NCBI RefSeq assembly: GCF_015209725.1
Contig: NZ_CP063656.1
Span: 372,001 to 436,000, forward strand
Direction of reading: 5' to 3'
DNA from: Lysobacter ciconiae
GTDB lineage: Bacteria > Pseudomonadota > Gammaproteobacteria > Xanthomonadales > Xanthomonadaceae
DNA length: 64,000 nt
Shown in pieces: positions 17,499 to 24,445 of this stretch. The position numbers and the translations under genes were made by a program. The stretch's first letter is position 1; every line of letters begins with the position of its first letter. Under the pieces are notes generated by a model. The model ran no database searches, was not told the origin of the DNA, and saw nothing but the letters and a program-made list of their open reading frames with translations.

Positions 17499-17527
17499 AT
17501 TTTGAGCGCGCCGCGGGCCATTGTCAA
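17499..17527 (-). promoter_or_regulatory. Sigma-70 promoter of tRNA-Met
   Basis: On the minus strand a perfect -35 TTGACA (17522-17527) is followed by a 17-nt spacer and the -10 CAAAAT (17499-17504). Transcription would begin about 30 nt before the tRNA. The stretch after the -10 is very GC-rich (TCCCGGCTCGC), the discriminator type seen at stringently controlled stable-RNA promoters. Confidence 0.75.
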
Positions 17528-17610
17528 ACCTGACTGGACCGGGCCCCGTCGCTTGTGGGATGGCGGGGGGCGTGGCAGAGTCAGAGTCAGTCCAATCCGG
17601 AGTCCGCCTC

Positions 17611-18198
17611 GTGATCGATCCGGACGGTTATCGACCCAATGTAGGCATCGTGCTGATGCATTCCGACGGACGCCTGTTCTGGGCGCGGCGGGTGCATCGT
17701 GATGGCTGGCAGTTCCCGCAGGGCGGGATGAACACCGACGAGACGCCGGTGGAAGCCATGTATCGCGAACTGCGCGAAGAGACCGGCCTGCAGCCCGATC
17801 ACGTCGAAGTGCTGGGCGCCACGCCGGGTTGGCTGCGCTATCGCCTGCCGCAGCGCTCCATCCGTCGCAACGATCGCCTCGTGTGCATCGGCCAAAAGCA
17901 GGTGTGGTTCCTGCTCCGGCTGACGGGCAAGGAGTCCGACCTGCAGCTGGACGTCACCGAGAAGCCGGAGTTCGACCACTGGCGCTGGGTCGATTTCTGG
18001 TATCCGCTGGAGCATGTGGTGACGTTCAAACGCCACGTCTATGCCAGTGCACTGCAGCACCTGGCCCCGTTCGCGCGCCACGTCGCCGGTGATCAGGCGG
18101 TGCCGCCAGCCGGGCCGGTCCTGGCAGGGTGGTCGCGCCATCGCAGCAGGCCCCGTCCCACGCGACAGCACCCGGCGCAGGGCGGCAAGGGCGTCTGA
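17611..18198 (+). CDS. rppH: RNA pyrophosphohydrolase (Nudix)
   Basis: A 195-residue Nudix hydrolase that converts 5'-triphosphate RNA ends to monophosphate, priming decay. It begins with the hallmark IDPDGYRPNVGIVL from a GTG eight nt after GGAG. The Nudix box GGMNTDETPVEAMYRELREE is complete. Residues 1-155 match the usual enzyme; an additional ~40-residue tail rich in Pro, Arg and His (VPPAGPVLAG...RPRPTRQHP) extends beyond the E. coli length and is probably disordered. Confidence 0.95.
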   Translation: MIDPDGYRPNVGIVLMHSDGRLFWARRVHRDGWQFPQGGMNTDETPVEAMYRELREETGLQPDHVEVLGATPGWLRYRLPQRSIRRNDRLVCIGQKQVWFLLRLTGKESDLQLDVTEKPEFDHWRWVDFWYPLEHVVTFKRHVYASALQHLAPFARHVAGDQAVPPAGPVLAGWSRHRSRPRPTRQHPAQGGKGV

Positions 18199-18231
18199 AA
18201 CGCGCTCCCGACTGAACCCGAACCGACAGTT

Positions 18232-18250
18232 GATTGACAATCATTCTCAT
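18232..18250 (+). promoter_or_regulatory. Fur box upstream of bfd
   Basis: GATTGACAATCATTCTCAT matches the 3' two-thirds of the Fur consensus closely (GAcAATCATTcTC, 11 of 13 positions). It is 55 nt upstream of the bfd start. It predicts iron-repressed expression of bfd, as is common for this gene. Confidence 0.75.
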
Positions 18251-18304
18251 CTGTAGTGTGATTGCGACCGTAGCCGATCCGGCTGCCAACCCGGTCCAGT
18301 CAAC

Positions 18305-18508
18305 GTGTACGTCTGTATCTGCAACGGCATCACCGATCACGAAATCCGCCAGGCCGCCGAGGCGGGCTGCGACTCCATGGCCGAACTCACCATGCGCACG
18401 GGCGCCGGTTCGTGCTGCGGCAGTTGCGTGGACATGGCCAGTGAGTTGCTCGAAGAGACCCGCGCCGCGCGTGCGCTGCCACTGCCGGTGCTCCGACAAG
18501 CCGCCTGA
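18305..18508 (+). CDS. bfd: Bacterioferritin-associated ferredoxin
   Basis: A 67-residue [2Fe-2S] protein. The cluster cysteines are in the BFD pattern CICNGIT...SCCGSC. Bfd reduces ferric iron in bacterioferritin so that it can be released. Starts with GTG; the Fur box is immediately upstream and bacterioferritin is the next gene, so they form the usual functional pair. The 128-nt gap suggests that bfr also has its own promoter, which would allow opposite iron responses. Confidence 0.94.
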   Translation: MYVCICNGITDHEIRQAAEAGCDSMAELTMRTGAGSCCGSCVDMASELLEETRAARALPLPVLRQAA

Positions 18509-18636
18509 CGACCTTCGTCGCTGATCCTGCAGGTGACAATGGTTCGCGCTTGCAGCTGCACCCGATTCGCATTCCGTCGATCCATGGCATGACCGTTTAG
18601 AGTGGTGTGATCCCCACGCAAAAACGGAGCATTGCC

Positions 18637-19107
18637 ATGAAGGGCGACGCCAAGGTCATCGAGTTCCTCAACAAGGCGCTCTACAACGAGCTGACCGCGA
18701 TCAACCAGTACTTCCTGCACGCCAAGATGCTGAAGAACTGGGGCCTGAAGGAACTGGCCGACCACGAGTACGAGGAATCCATCGACGAGATGAAGCACGC
18801 CGACCAGCTGGCGGAGCGGATCCTGTTCCTCGATGGGCTGCCAAACTTCCAGGCGTTGGGCAAGCTGCGCATCGGTGAGAACCCGCGCGAGGTGTTCAAC
18901 TGCGATCTGGCGCTCGAGATGGACGGACTGCCGTTGCTGCGCGACGCCATCGCTTACTGCGAAAGCGTCAGCGACTACGTCAGCCGCGAGCTGTTTGTCT
19001 CGATCCTGGAGTCCGAGGAAGAGCACGTCGACTGGATCGAAACCCAGCTCGGCCTGATGGACCGCCTGGGCGACCAGAACTACCTGCTGACCCGCACCCA
19101 GAAGTAA
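18637..19107 (+). CDS. bfr: Bacterioferritin
   Basis: A 156-residue heme-containing iron-storage ferritin (24-mer cage). Diferric-site residues are in place (Glu18, Glu51, His54 and the C-terminal EEEH) and the heme-ligating Met52 is in DEMKHAD. The start MKGDAKVIEFLNKAL matches the family N terminus and follows CGGAG. Length is normal. Confidence 0.97.
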   Translation: MKGDAKVIEFLNKALYNELTAINQYFLHAKMLKNWGLKELADHEYEESIDEMKHADQLAERILFLDGLPNFQALGKLRIGENPREVFNCDLALEMDGLPLLRDAIAYCESVSDYVSRELFVSILESEEEHVDWIETQLGLMDRLGDQNYLLTRTQK

Positions 19108-19125
19108 CCCGGATTGAAGTAACCC

Positions 19126-19716
19126 TCAGCGCCGTGGGGTCGCGGCGGCGGATCGCCGGCGGCGGAAGATCATCCGCCAGACCCACCACAGCACCAACGC
19201 CAGCACGATGCTGGTCACCACGACCAGCCCGAAGGCCACCCACGGGTAGCTGAACACCAGCGCCAGCCCGCCCACGGTGGCGACATCCTCGGTGAGGCTG
19301 GCCGTCCAGTTGGTCACCGGCTCGGGCGAGGTATTGAGCACCGCCCGCGAGCCGGATTTGAGCGCGTGGCTGGCAAATGCCACGCCGGCGCCGGTGGCCA
19401 GTGCGCCCGCCCCGAGGCCGCCGTCGGGTGACATCGCCGCCGCGGCCAGGAACGCACCCGCGGGGATGCGCAGCACCGTGTGCAGCAGGTCCGACAGCGA
19501 ATCGACCCCGGGGATCTTGTCGGTGAGGAATTCCGCTGCCGCCAGCACGCCCGAGATCCCCATCACCCAGGGCGATGCGGTGACTTCCAGGGCCTGGGGC
19601 AGGTCGAGCCAGCCGAAGAATCCGGCCAGCCCGATCCCGAACACCGTCATGTAGACGCGAACGCCGGCCAACCAGGCGAGAACTACGCCAATTGCGAACA
19701 GGTGCGCATCTGACAT
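19126..19716 (-). CDS. DUF4126 family membrane protein
   Basis: A 196-residue integral membrane protein with about five hydrophobic helices separated by Gly/Ala-rich turns (LAAAEFLTDKIPGVD, SHALKSGSRAVLNTSPEP), matching DUF4126. The C-terminal tail RRRRSAAATPRR is basic and cytoplasmic. It is divergent from the first DUF6776 gene, 30 nt apart. Function unknown. Confidence 0.82.
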   Translation of the reverse strand: MSDAHLFAIGVVLAWLAGVRVYMTVFGIGLAGFFGWLDLPQALEVTASPWVMGISGVLAAAEFLTDKIPGVDSLSDLLHTVLRIPAGAFLAAAAMSPDGGLGAGALATGAGVAFASHALKSGSRAVLNTSPEPVTNWTASLTEDVATVGGLALVFSYPWVAFGLVVVTSIVLALVLWWVWRMIFRRRRSAAATPRR

Positions 19717-19746
19717 CGGGCAACCTCGCTAGAATCCGGGCCGGGT

Positions 19747-20481
19747 ATGGGGAAAACAGAAACCACACGTTATGTGATCGTGCCGCATCGGCGCGGTCGC
19801 CGCACGATGTTGCTGTCGGCGCTGGTCGCCGGCTGGCTCGGATCGCTGCTGCTTGTCTGGGCGGCGACCAGCCTGCATGCGGCGCCGCAGCTGCCGGGGC
19901 TGAAGTCCGCCGCGGCCACCGCGCAAACCGAGCTGGCCGCGGCCAGGGCCAGCCTGCAGCAACTGAGCCAGCGTGCAGCGACGCTGGAGCGCTCCGACCA
20001 GATCAGCCGCGTCGCCAACCGGGAGCTGCAGGACGAACTGTCCCAGCGCGAGGAAGAGATTAGTGGCCTGCGCGCCAACCTGGCCTTCTACGAGCGCGTT
20101 GCCGGGCCGGCTGCCAAGCAGCGCAAGGGCCTGAACGTGCATTCGCTGGAGTTCAAGCCCGAACGCGCCGGCACCTGGCGCTATCAGGCGGTGCTGACCC
20201 AGAACCTGGCTCAGGGGGCCATCAGCAGCGGCAAGCTGCGCTTCGCCATTGAGGGTGTTCGCGACGGCAAGTTGGCCACTGTCGGCTGGACCGATCTGCA
20301 CCAGAGCAGTTCTGCGCCACCCCAGGACTACGCGTTCCGCTACTTCCAGCAGCTCGAAGGCAGCGTCATGTTGCCTCCCGGGTTCACGCCGCAACGGGTG
20401 CGCGTCGCGCTCCGCGGCGGCAGCGCCAACGTCGACCAAGCGCTGGCATGGACCCAATCATCGCAAATTGGAGACACCTGA
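19747..20481 (+). CDS. DUF6776 coiled-coil membrane protein, copy 1
   Basis: A 244-residue protein: a short cytoplasmic N terminus, one transmembrane helix (about 20-42), a periplasmic coiled coil (about 55-118, ending in LAFYERV), and a C-terminal beta-rich DUF6776 domain (about 125-235). A TAGAAT -10-like hexamer at 19730-19735 lies just before the start, implying a very short leader. The bactofilin gene follows by 1 nt, and a paralog follows that. The likely role is envelope organisation with bactofilin; no activity is evident. Confidence 0.8.
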   Translation: MGKTETTRYVIVPHRRGRRTMLLSALVAGWLGSLLLVWAATSLHAAPQLPGLKSAAATAQTELAAARASLQQLSQRAATLERSDQISRVANRELQDELSQREEEISGLRANLAFYERVAGPAAKQRKGLNVHSLEFKPERAGTWRYQAVLTQNLAQGAISSGKLRFAIEGVRDGKLATVGWTDLHQSSSAPPQDYAFRYFQQLEGSVMLPPGFTPQRVRVALRGGSANVDQALAWTQSSQIGDT

Positions 20482-20482
20482 C

Positions 20483-20917
20483 ATGCTCAAGAAGAAGGCG
20501 AGTGTTCCCGCCAGCCAGATCGATACGCTCATCGGTGCCCAGGTGGTGATCCGGGGGGATTTCCACTTCAGCGGTGGCCTCTACGTGGAGGGCCGAGTCA
20601 TCGGCAAGCTGATTGCCGACGACGGTGAGAAAGCGGTCCTCACCCTGGCCGACAACGGCGTCGTGGAAGGCGAGGTGCGCGCGCCGGTGATGGTGATCAA
20701 CGGCACGGTCAACGGCAACGTGTACGCCACCGAGCGCATCGAGTTGGGGTCCAAGGCGCGCGTCGACGGCAACGTGCACTACAAGGTGGTGCAGATGGCA
20801 GCGGGTTCGGTGTTGACCGGTCGGCTGTTGCATGTGGATTCCGAGCACGCCTCCGCCGGTGTGGAAGAGATGGCCGAAGCTGAAGGGATGCCCCGCCTGG
20901 CGACCGTGAACGGCTGA
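20483..20917 (+). CDS. Bactofilin (polymer-forming cytoskeletal protein)
   Basis: A 144-residue bactofilin. The DUF583 beta-helix core spans about 15-115 with regular hydrophobic repeats (IDTLIGAQVVIRGDFHFSGG, APVMVINGTVNGNVYATERI); the flanking tails are short and unstructured. Bactofilins polymerise without nucleotide into filaments that scaffold cell-wall enzymes or chromosome-segregation factors. ATG at 20483 follows a GGAG-like site. It is sandwiched between two DUF6776 genes with spacing of 1 and 68 nt. Confidence 0.92.
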   Translation: MLKKKASVPASQIDTLIGAQVVIRGDFHFSGGLYVEGRVIGKLIADDGEKAVLTLADNGVVEGEVRAPVMVINGTVNGNVYATERIELGSKARVDGNVHYKVVQMAAGSVLTGRLLHVDSEHASAGVEEMAEAEGMPRLATVNG

Positions 20918-20985
20918 CGCTCAAGCAACACCGGGGTAGGCTGGCCGCACACGCCCAGCCGGGGCGGAGCGACCGATACCCCGCC

Positions 20986-21894
20986 ATGAACCCATCCGGA
21001 TCGCCTTCGGAACCGAGTCCCACCGAACCTGCCGATGCCTCGACTCCCGCCCCGGCGGATAGTCCGACGGGGTCACCCGAGGCCGCGCGAGAGCGGGATG
21101 GGCACGAGTCGAGCAGGCCCGACCCCACCGTGCACGACCCCACCGTGCACCACCCGGGGCCGGGGCACAGGCCGCCGTCTGCGGGCTGGCCTGCGCCACC
21201 GGCCGCCGTGCTCTGGGGTGTGTTGGCCGTCGCGATCCTGTTCGGGGGCTGGGGGCTGTGGCGCGCACTTGCGGGCGGCGGTGACGTGCATGCGCGTCTG
21301 AGCGCCAGCGAGCAGGCCAACGAGGAATTGCAGGCGCGCCTGGACGAGATGCAGCAGAACGTCGCCACCCTGACCCGCTCCGACCAGATCAGCCGCGACG
21401 CCAACCGCGACCTGCAGGGTGCACTGGCCGAGCGCGAGGAGGAAATCGCCGGCCTGCGCGCCGATGTGGCTTTCTACGAACGCCTGGTGGGTGCAACGTC
21501 GCAGCGGCGCGGCCTGACTGTGCACGCCTTGCGGATGGCACCCCAGAACGGCAACGCGTGGGAGTTCCAGACCACGCTGACGCAGAATCTCAACCGCGGC
21601 GCGGTCAGCAGCGGCCGGCTCAGCCTGGCCATCGAAGGCACCCTGGACGGCAAGCGCGAGGAACTGGTCTGGAGCGACCTGCGCCAGGGCGACGACGCCG
21701 ACGGCGCTCCGTTCTCGTTCAAGTACTTCCAGCAGATCAAGGGCGACGTGTTCCTGCCCGACGGGTTTGCCCCGGTGCGGGTGACGGTCAAGCTGCAGCC
21801 GCGATCGGGCTCGCCGATCACCGAGTCCTTCAACTGGTCGGAGGTCACCGGCAACGGTCCGCAGGGCGGGGTGCCGTCGGCCGAAGCTGACTGA
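20986..21894 (+). CDS. DUF6776 coiled-coil membrane protein, copy 2
   Basis: A 302-residue paralog of the 19747 gene. It has a longer Pro/Ser/Thr-rich cytoplasmic N terminus (about 1-70) that includes an internally duplicated DPTVH segment, one transmembrane helix (about 72-95), a coiled coil containing RSDQISRDANRDLQ, and the C-terminal DUF6776 domain (SFKYFQQIKGDVFLPDGF). Shared blocks with copy 1 (RSDQISR, REEEI.GLRA, FYER, KYFQQ/RYFQQ) leave little doubt that it is a duplication. Confidence 0.8.
   Translation: MNPSGSPSEPSPTEPADASTPAPADSPTGSPEAARERDGHESSRPDPTVHDPTVHHPGPGHRPPSAGWPAPPAAVLWGVLAVAILFGGWGLWRALAGGGDVHARLSASEQANEELQARLDEMQQNVATLTRSDQISRDANRDLQGALAEREEEIAGLRADVAFYERLVGATSQRRGLTVHALRMAPQNGNAWEFQTTLTQNLNRGAVSSGRLSLAIEGTLDGKREELVWSDLRQGDDADGAPFSFKYFQQIKGDVFLPDGFAPVRVTVKLQPRSGSPITESFNWSEVTGNGPQGGVPSAEAD
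21121..21150 (+). repeat. Perfect 15-bp tandem duplication inside the second DUF6776 gene
   Basis: GACCCCACCGTGCAC occurs twice without a gap. It encodes two copies of the DPTVH pentapeptide in the disordered N-terminal region and keeps the frame, so it looks like a recent slippage event. Confidence 0.95.
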
Positions 21895-21953
21895 CGCGCG
21901 CGCGGCGTCCGGCCGAGCTTGAATGCCTGCGGCCGACCCCCCATCCTGAGTGG

Positions 21954-22343
21954 ATGGACAATCAGTTTATTCCGCTGCCCGGGCTCGACAGCGCCCCGGG
22001 CTACCAGTCGCTCGACAACGCCCTGCAGTTCACCGCCGCCGCCGCCGCGAAAGCCGCCGAGCTGGTGGCCGAGGAAGGCAACCCAGCGCTCAAGCTGCGC
22101 GTGTTCATCCAAGGCGGCGGTTGCTCGGGCTTCCAGTACGGCTTCGAGTTTGACGAAGAACAGGCCGACGACGACCTCGCGGTGAAAACCGATGCGGCAA
22201 CGTTGCTGGTGGACCCGCTGAGCCTGCAATACCTGATGGGCGCGGTGGTTGATTACACCGAAAGCCTGCACGGCGCGCAGTTCGTGATCCGTAATCCGAA
22301 CGCGAAGACCACCTGCGGCTGCGGTTCCTCGTTCGCCGCGTGA
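21954..22343 (+). CDS. erpA: Iron-sulfur cluster insertion protein ErpA
   Basis: A 129-residue A-type carrier that delivers [4Fe-4S]/[2Fe-2S] clusters to apoproteins. The three cluster cysteines are in FIQGGGCSGFQYGF and TTCGCGSSF. The N-terminal extension LPGLDSAPGYQSLDNALQFT is typical of the Xanthomonad ErpA. The stop overlaps the nudC start. Confidence 0.94.
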   Translation: MDNQFIPLPGLDSAPGYQSLDNALQFTAAAAAKAAELVAEEGNPALKLRVFIQGGGCSGFQYGFEFDEEQADDDLAVKTDAATLLVDPLSLQYLMGAVVDYTESLHGAQFVIRNPNAKTTCGCGSSFAA

Positions 22344-23350
22344 CGGGTGACGGGGCGCCGTTCGCATTCGTTGAGGCCGGCGCTTTTGCCGGGATAGACG
22401 CCGCGTTCCGTCGCGGTGACAGCACGCTTTTGCCGCATGCCGACCAGCCCGAGTGCCACGGGGCGCTGGACCGTGCCGATCGCCTTCGTGGCGATCCGAC
22501 CGCACTGGCCGCGCTGTGGGCGAATGCCCGGGTCTTGCTGCTGGACGATGACGGCCGCGCGCTTGCAGAAGCCGATGGCAGCCTGTTCGCACCGACCGGC
22601 GCACAGATCAGCCAAGGACCCGGCGGCACCGGTGCGGCGATTTTCCTCGGCGTCGATGGCAGCGGGTGCGGCTGGTTCAGCCTCGACGCGAAGCTGGTGG
22701 CCCTGCACGCGCCCCGGCGCATCGACCTGCGGACCGCGGCCGCCGAGTGGCCGGCGTTCGAGGCCGGCGTGTACGCGCAGGCACGCGCCCTGCAGCACTG
22801 GCGCGGCCGCTACCGCTACTGCAATGTCTGCGGCGGAGAGATCGGGTTCGAGCGCGGCGGCTGGCTCGGTCGCTGCCACCAGTGCGGTCAGGAGCATTAC
22901 CCGCGCACCGACCCCGCAGTGATCGTCGCGGTAACCGACGGTGAGCGCCTGTTGCTGGGCCGGCAGCCGGGATGGGCGCCGCGGCGGTATTCGGTGCTGG
23001 CGGGATTCGTCGAGCCCGGCGAGACCCTCGAGCAGACCGTCGCCCGCGAAGTCATGGAGGAGTCGGGCGTGCGCGTGCGTGCGTGCCGCTACCTCGCCTC
23101 GCAGCCGTGGCCGTTTCCCGGTCAGTTGATGCTCGGCTTCATTGCGCTGGCACATCCTGATGAGCCGCAGGTCGATGACGAGCTGGAAGACGCGCGCTGG
23201 TTCAGCGTGGACGAGGTGCGTGCCGCCACGGCCGGTGATGTCGACGACGGCAGCAGCCTGCGCCTGTCAGCCACCATCTCGATTTCGCGCTGGTTGACCC
23301 ACTGCTGGCTGCAGACGATGAACGCCAAGCGCACCGGCACGTCACGCTGA
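22340..23350 (+). CDS. nudC: NAD(H) pyrophosphatase / NAD-cap decapping enzyme
   Basis: A 336-residue Nudix hydrolase. It has a zinc ribbon with CNVCGG and CHCGQ-type CxxC pairs (CHQCGQ), a Nudix box (GFVEPGETLEQTVAREVMEE) and the NudC-specific SQPWPFPGQLM motif. It cleaves NADH to NMNH and AMP and removes NAD caps from RNA. The GTG start shares bases with the erpA stop (GTGA), so the genes are coupled. Normal length for the family. Confidence 0.94.
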   Translation: MTGDGAPFAFVEAGAFAGIDAAFRRGDSTLLPHADQPECHGALDRADRLRGDPTALAALWANARVLLLDDDGRALAEADGSLFAPTGAQISQGPGGTGAAIFLGVDGSGCGWFSLDAKLVALHAPRRIDLRTAAAEWPAFEAGVYAQARALQHWRGRYRYCNVCGGEIGFERGGWLGRCHQCGQEHYPRTDPAVIVAVTDGERLLLGRQPGWAPRRYSVLAGFVEPGETLEQTVAREVMEESGVRVRACRYLASQPWPFPGQLMLGFIALAHPDEPQVDDELEDARWFSVDEVRAATAGDVDDGSSLRLSATISISRWLTHCWLQTMNAKRTGTSR

Positions 23351-23489
23351 GTCTGGCCGGTCGCCGGCAGCGACTGCGGCGCGCGTCCGGCACCCGCAGT
23401 GCCGCTAGAATCGGAGAATGTGCGCAATCGAAGCGCCGCGTTATCGCGCGACCTGAACTGCGCGGCGTGAACCCGGAGGAAGCCAGCCA

Positions 23490-24413
23490 ATGTCCATCAC
23501 CCTGATCGCCACCATCGTGGCGCTCGTCCTGGGCCATCTGGCACCGTCGTTCGCGGCCACCGTCCGCAATTTCGGCTGGTACCGCGACCTGATCGCCTGG
23601 TGCAACGGGCGCTTTGGCGAGGACGGATTCTGGCGGGGTCGCTGGGGCGTCGTGCTGATCCTCCTGCCACCGGTGCTGGTCATCGGCGTGTTGCAGGCGT
23701 CGGTGGATGGCGGGCTGTGGGGGATTGCCGGGCTGTTGTTCGGTACCGCGGTGCTGTTCCTGTCCTGGGGGCCGTGTGATCTGGACCGCGATGTCGATGC
23801 GATCCTGGACGCTCCCGACCGCCCCAGCAGGCGCGAGCGCATCGCGCAGATGGTCGCCGAGGCGCAGACCCCCGGTGGCGGCTCCGGCCTGGTGGAAGCG
23901 GTGTTCCGCAACGCCCTGCGACGCTGGTTCGGGGTGCTGTTCTGGTTCCTGGTACTCGGCCCCGTGGGCGCGATCACCTATCGCCTGAGTGTGCTGGCCG
24001 CGGTCGGCCCCATCGCCGGCGAGGTGCCGTCCACCACCCGCGAGGGCGCGCGCATCTGGCTGGCGGTTCTGGAGTGGCCGGTGGCGCAGTTGATGACCCT
24101 GGCGCTGGCGCTGGTGGGGAACTTCGATAGCGTGCTGAGCGCGTGGCGCAACGCCGAGGGTGCGTCCTTGCGGCTCAGCAGCCGTTTCCTTGGCGCCGCG
24201 GCGCGCGCCAGCGTCAACAGCGAGCTGAGCGAGCAGGGCGATGTCTGGGTCTCGGATGAGGAAGACACCGAGAGCGGGATCGTTGCGCCTGCAGTCGGCA
24301 TCGCGCCCCCCGACCTGCCCGAGCTGCGCGATGCCATGAGCCTGGTCTGGCGCAGCCTGCTGGCGTGGCTGGCGGTGCTGGCGCTGTTCGTGATTGCCGG
24401 CTTCGTCAGCTGA
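23490..24413 (+). CDS. ampE: AmpE-like regulatory membrane protein
   Basis: A 307-residue inner-membrane protein of the CobD/CbiB-like AmpE family. It has about four hydrophobic regions and the family blocks WYRDLIAWCNGRFG and RWFGVLFWFLVLGPVGAITYRL. AmpE usually follows ampD in beta-lactamase/peptidoglycan recycling regulation, but no ampD is adjacent here. A TAGAAT hexamer at 23406-23411 could be its -10 element. Confidence 0.85.
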   Translation: MSITLIATIVALVLGHLAPSFAATVRNFGWYRDLIAWCNGRFGEDGFWRGRWGVVLILLPPVLVIGVLQASVDGGLWGIAGLLFGTAVLFLSWGPCDLDRDVDAILDAPDRPSRRERIAQMVAEAQTPGGGSGLVEAVFRNALRRWFGVLFWFLVLGPVGAITYRLSVLAAVGPIAGEVPSTTREGARIWLAVLEWPVAQLMTLALALVGNFDSVLSAWRNAEGASLRLSSRFLGAAARASVNSELSEQGDVWVSDEEDTESGIVAPAVGIAPPDLPELRDAMSLVWRSLLAWLAVLALFVIAGFVS

Positions 24414-24445
24414 TCCACGCCCGGTCCTGGCTGACCGATCCGCGC

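Larger units (their letters stand above)
17188..17610. other. Non-coding interval holding tRNA-Met, its promoter and its terminator
   Basis: No protein gene is supported between the isocitrate-lyase-fold gene and rppH. The interval is accounted for by the tRNA, its promoter and terminator, and the rppH leader with GGAG at 17599-17602. The stretch 17188-17320 holds the promoter region of the isocitrate-lyase-fold gene; no distinct element was recognised there. Confidence 0.7.
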
